Source of the DNA: Butyriboletus loyo
Taxonomy: Eukaryota > Basidiomycota > Agaricomycetes > Boletales > Boletaceae
Assembly: GCA_038093515.1 (NCBI GenBank)
Contig: JBBPSI010000032.1
Location: 1-64,000 of the forward strand
Direction of reading: 5' to 3'
Length of the DNA stretch: 64,000 bases
This document shows, in pieces, positions 36,673-47,905 of the stretch. A program made the position numbers and the translations under genes. How positions within the stretch are numbered: position 1 is the first letter of the stretch; each line of letters begins with the position of its first letter. The notes under the pieces are model-generated. The model was not told the origin of the DNA, did not search any database, and saw only the letters and a list, made by a program, of their open reading frames with translations.

Positions 36673-39600
36673 TTAGTCCGTGTCCGTCGATTGCGGCTTT
36701 TCTTCAACCGTTGTCTCTTCTCCCCACGATATGTCGCCAAAGTCCTTACGCAGGGCAGGAAAGTGAATGACAGCAAGCCTTGTGGAAAGCGACCCGTGAT
36801 TCTCATCGTGGTCCGGGACCACGTTGTGTGCAATTTCATGGGCCATGATGAGGTACCTATTTGACTAAAATGAGTATCATATACGTGAATGTTTGGTCGA
36901 CATACCAATCAGTGACCGTGACCTTCCAGTCTACACCTTTGCTACTGCCTTGCCCGCAATGATCAACCTACAGCTCAGAGCGTAGCAAGGAAATGACTCA
37001 CAGGATCTGTAGTAATGTGCCAGATTCAGATAGATAATCCTTTTCCGACTAAAGGCCATCAGATCTTTATCCGTGTCTTTCCAGAAAATGCGGCAGGCTG
37101 TGGAGACCTCCTTTGCACCAAACACAGAGGCCAAGCCTGAAATGAGCTTTGCAAATTCGCCAATTTTTTCCTTGGGGCCATCCTCCAGTGGCTGCTCCCT
37201 CACAATGTCCCCTACCCAAGTCGGTTTGAATAGTTAAATGGAACAATCTCAAAGATACTCACGCGGCATATAGAACCTGATCTTTGTCGCGTCATCTCGC
37301 AGATCCTCTAGGTTTGGATTTCAGTCATCAAGTCAAGACTTGAGTAACGGATTAAGGACCAACCATGCTCTATGAGCATTCTGGGGCGGACTTGTTTACA
37401 TTTGTGGTTCCGTGCCTTGGGACTGTTGGGGTGTGATTGACAGGGTCTACTGAAATCGGGAGTCTCGCCATTCAGGTGCGACTCGGCCAACGTTGCAATC
37501 GCTCTGTCCGTATCTATCGGCAGGATCATTAATAATACATCGGACAAAGAGTATAAATTTTATTGCCTTTTGCGGATGCGAATTGCTCGTCGACGGTTCG
37601 CGATCTCCGTACTTTCGGCCTCGCTGGAAGGTGACGCTGCAAAAGTTGAACTATGGAATCCGCGAATCCATGCTTGGGCTTCTCTGTCAGGACCATATCG
37701 TGGTTAGATCGAAATATAAATATTGTATCATTAACGGTGTCACCTTTTGGAACAGGAGGACTTGTCTTTTCGTACTTTATGCCATAGTATTGTTTAAGGC
37801 TCTCGTCACTCATCGTGAATAACGAGGCCAGGAGCAACACGTCATTGGGCCCATAAGTCTTGAGTAAGGCGTGGCAAAGCGTCACCGCAATACTTTGCGG
37901 AAGTTAGCAAGTGTGATGATACAGGAAAGAACGTACTCTTTGTACAGCTCTTTCGAGTCACTAGAGCCATCGACTACCCAGAGAGTATATAACCCGTCAC
38001 CTTCGTCGAACTTGAAACCTGCCTTGATTTGGGAAGACTTCGTCTCGACAATGCCCGCAAGCGCACCGTCAGCACCGACTCCAAATGGTGGCGCAAATGT
38101 TTTCTTCAATTTGATGCAATTACAGGCCTTCAGCCGAAAATTGTTTGAGCCTTGGACATAAAACGAATCATCCTTCTTCCCACTTTCGTCTCGCTTCTTC
38201 ATGAAACATCTGATGCGCTGAATGACTCGATCATGATCGAACGGTAGCTGATGCTCAGCTTTGGGGCCCTTAGGGGAGATATCATGCCCCACATACGTCC
38301 CCAGAAATACTGAACCCATCTCGAGGTACATTTCTATGACAAAGATAAGTGGACTGATCATGAACACGGAACTAACACACATACTTTCGAGGATATCGTC
38401 TTTGGGGGCTACGGAAACATCGCCACCGAAGTCGCGACTTTCCCAGTCGCTTATGAGCACTTGCTCTGCAGATAATAGTTCTTCAGCAGCCTCGCCGTTC
38501 CGTTCAGCAGGAAACATTGGAGCTTTCTTCATCGCTTGCTTGTCGCCCTGAGGTATCGAGTCGAGTTGTGAAGCGATGATGTGCAAGTCCTCGCGGTAAC
38601 TAAGAAAACCTAAGTCATCTCACATGTCCATGTCGCCGGCGACCGACTCACAGATCGGCGTTCCCAAGATCTTTCAGGTATTTCCGAGGGTCCCCTAGTA
38701 TTTTGCGGACAATGTCCGATGCGTCAGGGGACTTCTTGGCGCAACAATACTCTAGAAAACTATTCCCATTCGGACCGAAATCGACAAATGGAAAGACGCC
38801 ACGATAGTGCTCCTTCACGTTGTCTGACTCGATGAAACACTCTTTCGGGGAGAAATACTGAATAGGCGACGACTCGGAAGACGAAGGGCCTCGGTTCTCC
38901 GTGGGTACGAAGGAGACCGTCGACAATTCGTCACGCAGCTTCGGAATGGGAAGATCTTGATGATCGCGGTCAAATCATATCTAAGCACGTGACACGAGAC
39001 ACAGACGTACTGCCGTGTGAATATAAATGCTCAAACAAGATTTTAGCTTCATCTATGCTTGACGGTCTACGTTCTGGTGTCTTGAAGGCTTTGATAATCG
39101 TGTCAGCGGATGGGTCCTTCTTAACGCCTAGTCTTGAGAGGTCGCGACGCCAGTTCTCGGAAGGTTGCTTGAATCGTAGCTTCTCCCATATGGGAGATTC
39201 AAACACCTGTAGAGATACGTTAGCGACGCTGCGCGTCTGAGATTTACAAGTGCGGTACCTCGTTCGGATGGGCAAGCGACCCACATTTCGTTGGGATAAA
39301 GGCATCTTTAACGACGTCGGGTTGGTAAGCATTGTAACGACTCTCCAGATTCGACAAGAGATATTGGAGCGCGGGGCGCCGAATCTCCGGCTTGTCCGAA
39401 GCGGCTTGTTTAATTATCTTGTCGAGGGTTGGATCTTTCTGGATGCCCAGAGACTCAATAAACTGATCCACTCGGAACGAACTAGATGTGTCGACATCGT
39501 TTTGTAGAAGGCGTAAGTCATTCTGTCGTAATGCGAGTATTGGGAGTCCGAGTTTGCGCATATCTTCACCGGGCAAAAGTAATTCAGTTGCAGACAGTGG

Positions 39601-42600
39601 GCCATGACTCTCTGAATAGAAGACTTTCTTCTCCTTCACGTCATTGATCTGCTTCAACTTGAAATCATTGATATCCTGATTCGCCGGCTTTAGGTCACTG
39701 ATCTGCCGATCCGTCAACTTCCCCCCGTGAATGGTCGCCAGATATCGCAGGAGGCGGTAGTTGGATTCTTCTGTGGCACCCTCCTCTAACCTGCAGAATC
39801 TGTTACGGTGGAACAGAAGTAGCCTGTACCAATCTGACGTACCTTCTAACCATATCATCCCAGTGCATCATGCTACGTACGTGAATGCGGGCCAACACCC
39901 TCTGTGCATGTTCCAGTTCCACGAATCTATACTCGAAACGTTTCGCAAATGCAACAGGAGTCTGCGGAATGTCTAGAAAATCAGTCGGCCTTGCGACCGG
40001 AAGGCTCCCGCAAACGACAGCCTCGTCGAAGTATGAATTGGCTGGTAACTCCCGTCCCATATTGGTGGGAATACATTTTAGATCCTTCATCAGCTTGGCG
40101 ACCTCGTCCCACTGCTGTTGGGACGGGTCTAATGCGAATTGAACAAGGGTGCGTAAGATGCGGTAGTCCACGTCCGAGTCGCTCGAGGCGGGGTGTGATA
40201 CTTGACAGGCATATTTAAGCCAATGAAGTGCCGGGAGTGGAGTCCAATGGAAACACTCAACGGCATCCCTGGTAGGCACACCCGACGTGGCGTCGACATA
40301 GATGGTGTCGGAAGGGGAAAGGTCGTTGGGCAACGGGAAGAATGTAAAGTATTTGATGTTCTTGAACTTGACTTCATGGCTAGTGTTTAGGATACCCCGG
40401 GAGGCAAATTCTGTGCAAAATTGTTCTCGCGCAGTTGTGGAAGAGGAAGAGGAAGAGGAATTCTTCCTGGCATCTTCCCACCAAGCAAAGAATGCCTTCA
40501 TTGCGTCTTGCGTGACTCCAGATTCAAATTCCCGTACGATGTCTCCGAATTTGAACAGTGGAATTTCGTATCGTTTGATGATCTGGGAGCGTTGGTCCGG
40601 CTTGACGTCCTTATCAAGTACTAGATATTTCTTCAGGAATGATAGATCTTGATTGTTCTGGCGGAACAAGCCTGGCAACGCAGAGATCCCAACGTTAGAC
40701 ACGACCGGAAGTGGTGACTTCGGCTCGTAGCCGCAAGAGAAGAAAGCATCTTGCAGAATCTGTGACACTCCACTATGTGGTATAGTAGGGCCGAAAGCGA
40801 ATCGGTCCATCGTGGATAAACCCAGTTGTGTTGCAAGCTTATCCTTGGATTTAGCAGCATTCATTTCTTCCTCGTAGATTACGCGTGCGAGAAAACCACT
40901 GATCCATAGGACTTGCTTGTTCCAACCTACCGATAACATCAGACAAGATATTCCGAAGGTGTTGACTGCCCATATACACACTTTTAACATGCCCATTCCT
41001 AACCAGCCAGTCAATGGATATCTCGAAGTAGTTGTACTCAACGTGCTTACGCCAAATCAATTGCACTCCGTTCCATGGTGGGCAAGAAGTGCGCAGAAAT
41101 GTGCAGTCCAATCCCCGTTGTTTGGGTGGTACTCTGACCCTGCATCTGATATGTAGACGCACGTCAATGTTTGGGAAGGAACACTTACTATGAACAAGCG
41201 ACCGCTGTTCAGTCCAGGTGGCGGAATGTCAACACATGTTAGACAATCAATCGAAATACATGCCTGTCGTTCTCAGGAAAAATGCCCTGTGAGCCGCAGA
41301 AAAGGCGGGCAATCTGTTTCGCCTTGGGCGAGGTATCAATGTTGGCCAAGGATTGTTCAGAGTTGAACTATAACGAGAGGAGTCAATAGCGGCGAATCGC
41401 CAGCATGAAGAGTGCCCACATGGACGACTTTGCACATAAAAGAGGATGGCAACGATTTCATACTCGACTCCACACCTTTCTTCATCTCTGGGTGCTTATC
41501 CAGGTTAACTTGTATCCTTGCAGTATACAAGTCATGCATGATGGCGTTGTCCTCCAGTCTAGTATCAGCACTTCGAGAGGTACGTATTGAACGATCTTCT
41601 TCAGAACGCCCGGGGCGTTCAACCAAGGCTTCAGCATCGACAACGGGCAATGATGACGTCGGACTCGAAGCGAACACCCATTCCTTGGCGTCGACCGTGA
41701 TTCTTTGATCTAGGCAAGGTCAGAGACGCCCTAAAGTAAGTTGCATCGTCTTACCAGTACGCTGTATAGATTCCACTGTCAGGATTTCCTTCGGCGTTGT
41801 CGGCTTCAGGTGTTGGGGAATCTCTATCACAACCGGTGCGTGCACCTGCTTTTGTATATGCAGAGCCCGCTGGCTGTCGACATGAACAGAGATAGTGTCG
41901 ATATTGGCCAAGAAAGCTACTGAAGAAACCAGAAACTTTGAGAGATCGGCGAGCACAGGCAATTGTTCTGGATCCCGTAACTCGAGCTCAATCGAGGTCC
42001 CCGAATCCGTTAAACAATTGGTAAACCGCTTGCGGAGCTGATTTTCGATGGTTAGTATATCTCCACTAACAATCCGTGGACTAACCTTCCCGTCTTCCTT
42101 CCCTCTCTCAAAATTCAGTGATTTTCCTGGACAAGTGTATGAATCACCGTGCTTTGTATCATGGTAGAGAAAGTATCATTACCATTGGACTTGACGACTG
42201 GTCGATCTGATTTGCTCAGAACACCATAAAACCCTGGCGACAAGGATCGATCTTCTAGAACCATCAGTCAACGCAAGGGTGCTCACCAACCCCGAAAGCC
42301 CCGACTTTCATGGAATTATCATTGCCAGCCGCTATCCGCATCGACCATGTGTCAGACTATACCCTCATAAAAGCGAATCAAAATACCTATTTTTCCAAGC
42401 CTATTCCAGTCCTTTTTCTCGAAACCGGGACCGTCGTTCTTGATAATCCACCTGCGTACCTATCATGAAGTCAAGGGTGAGCCGAATCCTAACCAAATTA
42501 ACTGAGGCTCACATTGTGTTTGCTGGCGTCGGGTATGCTAGCAGGCTGAGATTCCTCGGGCTCTTCGGTCTCAAAGTGTATCTGGATGTTGCGCGCATCC

Positions 42601-42841
42601 GCATCGTCGGCATTTTGAATGAGTTCTCGGAGCACTTGTGTGGTAAGTTAGCAAAGACCTGACACCAGAATTCGGAAACCAACACACCATCGAATGTTCC
42701 AGGGTAACGAGAGAGTATATTCACCAGCGCTCGCTGGTCGACCTCGACTTCTTGTAGATCTGACGCCTGGAATGGTACTCTGTCAGAACACATCCAACTG
42801 ACCGGGTGAGAACATACGGTGCCATTAGGTTGGTCAGACAT
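36673..42841 (-). CDS. Very large GHKL-ATPase (sacsin/DUF3684-like) protein with C-terminal HExxH, copy 2
   Basis: Same layout as copy 1. It starts at ATG 42841 (MSDQPNGT, then an intron ending at 42773), has the N-box ELIQNADDADARNIQI, the G1 motif WIIKNDGPGF after an acceptor that keeps phase despite base differences, a 412-codon middle stretch (41041-39803, with an extra Ser run near 40450), and ends at TAA 36675-36673. The last exon has IMAHEIAHN, then HDENH, ending TVEEKPQSTDTD. Its 5' third is almost identical in DNA to copy 1, while the 3' part differs at many residues, so the two proteins probably share ATPase function but differ in the rest. No inactivating change was noticed, though not every exon was verified. 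Confidence 0.83.
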
Positions 42842-43430
42842 CGCATGCCAATGAGTGTTTTGACGAAGAAGTTGGAGGGAGGATACAGAGAGAGCGCTGG
42901 GGGGGGTGGCACCAAACGCCCAGCGCGTCTAAGTGCGAGGGATGAACACAACGTTGTCGGTCCATGATGATCACACGCCGAGAGATGCCGTGATGGTAGT
43001 GACCAACATAGCCCAAACAAAACAATTTCTTCTCAATCATTGACTCATGTCATTCGGAATTCTTACATCGTCGGTCAACCCAGGTTCCCGCACAATCATC
43101 GTCAATGCATTCGTCAGATCCCACCAAGCCTGGCCATCAACATGAGGCTGAACTGCCTCCATCAATTACACAAAATGGGTTGTCTCTTACAGTGTGAGGT
43201 AAATACCCATAAAAAGAAGTATTAATAACTGTGAACCGAACTTCGCTTGCCACAGTCTGGACCTGACCCGAGCGTGACAAATTCATTCATTAAATTGCAA
43301 CCTGTGGGAATATCATATCTCTTGCTTCACAGCAGAAAAAGAAACAAACATTCGCGGTTCACTGTAATACACGTATAGGGCAAGTAAGCAATCGTGGCCA
43401 GAAGGTGAGTCGGCGGTCAGTGGAGGACGA
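42842..43430. other. Intergenic with relic of a duplicated plus-strand gene
   Basis: 43100-43200 (LNCLHQLHKMGCL) matches the relic at 35690-35860. Nothing else coding is seen. Confidence 0.4.
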
Positions 43431-43439
43431 TTCTGTCTA

Positions 43440-44235
43440 TGCCATCGTATTGTCGAGGGAGGGGCAAGCGTGTGGAATGCAAAGTTGAAGGTCATCCACG
43501 CCAGTATGTCTGGCTTGGTGCTCTCCGAATTCGACGTTGCTCCCAGGTCGACCAGATTTGCGATCGAGACTGGATCACGTGAAACGGGTTCAGACCCAGT
43601 TGGCAACGTCTGGAATGTCACGACTGGAGAAAGGTTTGTAGTGGCCCACCGGAGCACGTCGGGGCTGTTCATGGTAGCCATCTTGCCACCTTTACTCAGA
43701 ATCACCACATCCGATTTTTAACAGCAGGAATAGTGACGAGCTCATTGTCATCGACAATCTGATACCATAGTGGTCTGCAATCACAACACCCCTTGCCTGG
43801 TCCTCCGACGGTCAGCGGCTCTTCGCCATATATATCTAAAGGTAAATTCGAGTCTTTCAATACGTCCACCAGATCCCGACTTATCGAATGGCACATTCAT
43901 GATGACAGTGAACCCCCCGTATCTATTGCTCTGTCTGTAACTGACAAATTCATTGACTGCTTCCATTCCATCTCATTTTGGGACACATCGAGCGAGCGGT
44001 TGCAAAACCTGTTGTAAAGCCAGAGGCTCGTTTATGTTCCTGATACATTTATGGACATCATTGCTTATCGTGCTTTCACTAGGGGAAGCAGTCCGCGAAA
44101 CGGCTGCCCGACACCACTCCGCGGTCGGAAGGAGGTCCTGCCAATGTCTGGTACGAAACGAAACCCGAGCCATCAGGTGCGCAAAACATCGTAGAGGTGA
44201 GCCTCTTCACATCTCGTCCTTGAAACATGAGGTTT
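43440..44235 (+). pseudogene. WD40 gene remnant
   Basis: Pieces match the WD40 pair at 4.7 and 11.6 kb in order: VEGGASVWNAKLKV (43450-43490), FDVAPRSTRFAIETG, VGNVWNVTTGERFV (43590-43650), LAWSSDGQRLF (43795), FESFNTSTRS, and a tail piece resembling RAVAKPVVK near 43995. Stops after FAIYI and frame changes show it is dead. The N-terminal blades and the end of the tail are missing. Confidence 0.8.
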
Positions 44236-44254
44236 ACAAGAATTCTTGTATATA

Positions 44255-44754
44255 GTAAAGACCCAGGGCACCATCGACGTACCACGTTAATGTTTCCTTT
44301 ACCTTTTCGCTCTCGATACCTTCATGGATTTGTCGCATCCGTGCAAACAGCGGTGGAACGCATTAAATTATCTATGTGAACTCGCAGACAACGATCTCGA
44401 TATCCACTATATATAGGCACCTTCATTGTCCATTCCAAGTCATTCTGTTGGAACACCCTTGACATCCGCAGAGGCGCGTAGTAATGTTACCACTTGACTG
44501 CTCTACCGCAGGTTATTTGAGAGTTATGATTGGACGATGACCAGCAAAAGAGGAAAATTCGGGGTTTCATGTCATCAGATGGAGGACCAGTTCCTCGGCT
44601 AACCCAGTTCGCTCTGCAGATGCAGCTTATTCCCCTCCTCGCATCGTCGAGCGAGAAATGCGCCCGCATATGTGTCCGTTGCATACATTCAGTAAGTACT
44701 TGAATACCGTGGTATCCAACTCCGAGCTTTGTCGGAATCACATCCATAAACGAG
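44255..44754. other. Intergenic, no gene seen
   Basis: Spacer between the WD40 remnant and the last exon of the first array gene. Confidence 0.35.
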
Positions 44755-47281
44755 TCAGCGACTGTACAAAACGCAACATTTGCCCAAGCCTTCCTCGACA
44801 TCGTGCTGTGACCCTGTAGGCGATGAGACCTTTTCCTCAGAAGCACCCTCAACATCCCCATCTTCGTCCCTAGAAAACAGTCGCATTACGTACACACTCA
44901 TGAGCGCAAGCAACACGAGAACGAAACATTCGACGCCGAGGGCCGTGACAGTAGGAAGTTCTTTCGGCTTGAAAATCTGTGTCGTGAGGGCCGCAGAGAA
45001 GAGTACAATTCTGGAAACGTATGAGCGAAGTGGGAATAGACGCGACCATGCGTCGAAATGACGTACGACCACACGAGGCAGGCAATCGGAAGACTGTGCG
45101 TGGTTGCAAGACACGCCATTCCCCATCTCGTTTGACCGAGTGTCCGCATGGCCTCCGCCTGTCATGGTCCACGTGAGTGCTTTAAGGAGATATGATATCT
45201 GCCGTAGAAACATACTGCAAGGCCAGCGACCAGAAGTCCCGGGTCACTGTACACATTCAACAAGGCAAATGAGAACACAATAGACCCTATCGTTAACACC
45301 ACCGAACAATAGATGACGATTTGGATTGAACTTGCAGGCGAGCCTACAGTGACTACACCGGGAACAGCGAGGAAGCTGAAGTTCACGGCAAGCATCACTG
45401 TGGACTGCCAGCCGTAAGATATCCGTCATACGGTACGAGAGTGACTTACAAAGATGGTGTACCGGCCCAATTCGGACGTGAGTCTATTAATGAAATCCTT
45501 CCAACGAGGCTGGATGATAATGCCGTCAACACAGACCCGCTGCAAACGAATAGCATGTTCGTTCAGTGATCCAAACAGAAATACGTTGACGATTTTGAAC
45601 ACATTGCTACGATTCCAAGTCTGTTGCCCGAACAACGGTGTATCTGCGTTCAGACGTGCGCACGGCTGACCGCAAAAATTCAGGAACTGGTTTTCAGCTA
45701 GTGTTGCGTTCAGGAAAGCAGACGATTTGATACATCCAGTGACACCCACTGAAAAACGACATCAGTCGTCCTTCATATGATATTAGTGCCATCTGATGAT
45801 ATAGCCAGGCCTAGTCGCACCAATGACCCAAATACTGTATGGATTGGAAATCGTGTCGTCATCTTTGCTGAAAATCAGCAAGGTTCGAAGAACAACAGAG
45901 GCTAGGAATTTTACCCTTGAGTGAGTTGACAAGGTCCAGGATCGCAACAAGCTCATCTTGTGCGAATGGGCTCGAGGAGGAATCAGTAGTCATCATGTCT
46001 GGTGGTTAAATGAGAACACGGTGTGGGGATTTCACAAAGGGGATGTACCGGTCTTGAAATAGTTAAGCATCCCTCTGAGGTCTTCAAAGACATCTTTTGG
46101 GACGACACGATTGTGCGGGTAGTATTCGCAATGCGACCTCGATTCCACGTCATATACGGTGTACCTGAGTTAGGGTCAGCGACAAGATAGAATGTAATAG
46201 GCACAGACATGCCTCAAAGACTACCAGGAGAAGCATACCAGTACTGTGCCTCAACCAAATACCCTAAAACCTGGTCAGTGAAAGAAAGCAATGCACATCA
46301 AACATACTGATATGGCTATATTCGCTGATCCCTTGCAGGTCGGTACCAAGGTCCTGTGCTCGAACTGATTCCAGCCAGAACAAAAGGCGGTTTTTGTGGT
46401 CAACAAAGTAATAGTGCCAGTGTTGACTATCATCCACATTCAGGACAATTTCTATGAGTTCATCCATGATAGCGTCGCCTTTCTGGATCGCTTGCTGGAT
46501 GAGTGTTGTGGCGTAAAACAAGACTTCATTTTCGCGGTGAATGATGTCGCTTTCGGTGAATATACGCTTGAAAGGGGTCCATAACGGCGACGCAATGCAC
46601 GTAAAAAACAAAACGTACCAATCCTTCATGATAAAAGATAACATTTCCTTCGGGATGAACGTGTCGTCTCCACCCATCTGGAAGTGGCGGTAGTCTGTTG
46701 AGAGCTGTCAAGAGATAGAGGAGTCTTGTACAGAAGGTGAACATACGCGGACAAGAGCGTCATTCGCCCAGCTGGGATCTCCAGATGGTCAGAACTCTGA
46801 CTGAGAGCCAGAATGAACGGAGGGTCAGAGCTGTACTAACACATAGGTATTCCAGGCACCCTCACTCGATAGGGTCCCTGGGCTTATAGCGCTGGGATCC
46901 ACGTTCGGGAGTCGCAGGGTGTGCGTTAAATTCGGATTTATGGCTGGAGGTGAGAGCCTGGCATCTTGATAGTTCGTTCTGCCAGTGAGCGATACCCAGT
47001 ACAGGCAGAGCCGCGAGAGTTCCGCTGCCCTCTTCTTTCACCTTTGCAGGTTCTGAGGTTTGCGGGCGTTCTCCCACGCGGTTGTTGTCCACCCCGGGGA
47101 CGTCATTTGCATGTAATCGAACTTGGAACTGGCCACTGCGACATGCAAACGTTAGAATGGACCTCCAAAGTGAGGCACACCGAGCTCCGAGTGCGAGTGC
47201 TATGCGTCCAAAAGACCGACGGAGGCGAATGACGAATGATAGCAGTAATCGGAATAGGCGTGAGCCCGTCGAAGTCAGCAT
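44755..47281 (-). CDS. Multi-TM protein with split WW-like domain, array gene A
   Basis: Order of parts on the minus strand: an N-terminal basic hydrophobic exon from ATG 47281 (MLTSTGSRLFRLLLSFVIRL) to ERGSQRYKPRDPI; LPDGWRRHVHPEGNVIFYHEG (46700-46630, shown as one WW-like half); FTESDIIHRENEVLF; HYYFVDHKNRLLFW (46400); an intron after QYW with canonical ends; YDVESRSHCEYYPHNR (46150); NATLAENQFLNFCGQP and ARLNADTPLFG (45700-45630); a TM pair in MLAVNFSFLAVPGVVTVG to IIGS-type sequence (45398-45240); and a last TM block ending EEGLGKCCVLYSR. Proteins of this kind occur in Agaricomycetes without known function. Gene A alone has a clean intron at the QYW junction. Confidence 0.75.
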
Positions 47282-47905
47282 CGCCAGCTAGTGGTATCAG
47301 GTTGGTAGGATCACAACTTGAAGCGCTGGTGCCAGATTTTCCGAACTTGTTGAACTTTTCGTTAGTCACAGCTTGTTTAGTAACCCCTGAACGTCACCCT
47401 GCAAGCGGCCGGTGGCGACCGCGCTTCAGGCCTTCAGGTCTCCGAGTTGAGGCACTTCTCTCATCCAACATCCTGAATCTCAATGCCTCTCATATCTTTG
47501 AGCGTACCGTGTCCCTGCCACAGTGTTGTAACGTATCGTATTTTGTGGGCGCTTGTGGGCCTCTATCTTGACGAAATCCCCACTGATAATATGCGTATTT
47601 TTCATATGATGCATGGAATTTTGGTGCTCCCAACCGTACGCGATTGCACTGTACAGTTGATCATCTCTTACAGCCGAAAATGGATCCATTTTTTGGTGTA
47701 TGCTCATGATGCGTAACGTCGAAGCCACACCATTGATACGTTATGGGGGTTATGTACGAGTAGACAACGTGATATAGTACTAGCTAAGCCAAGATGCCCA
47801 CAACATCCGATACAATATTAGAAGTACGCACTTCAGCATAGACGCAAGCATGTCTACCCTATCCAATTCCGAACCTTGTCCGAATCACATCGATCATCGA
47901 ACGGA
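47282..47905. other. Spacer between array genes A and B
   Basis: Shares scattered similarity with the other array spacers, for example CGTACCGTG before a CAG near 47510. No gene seen. Confidence 0.35.
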
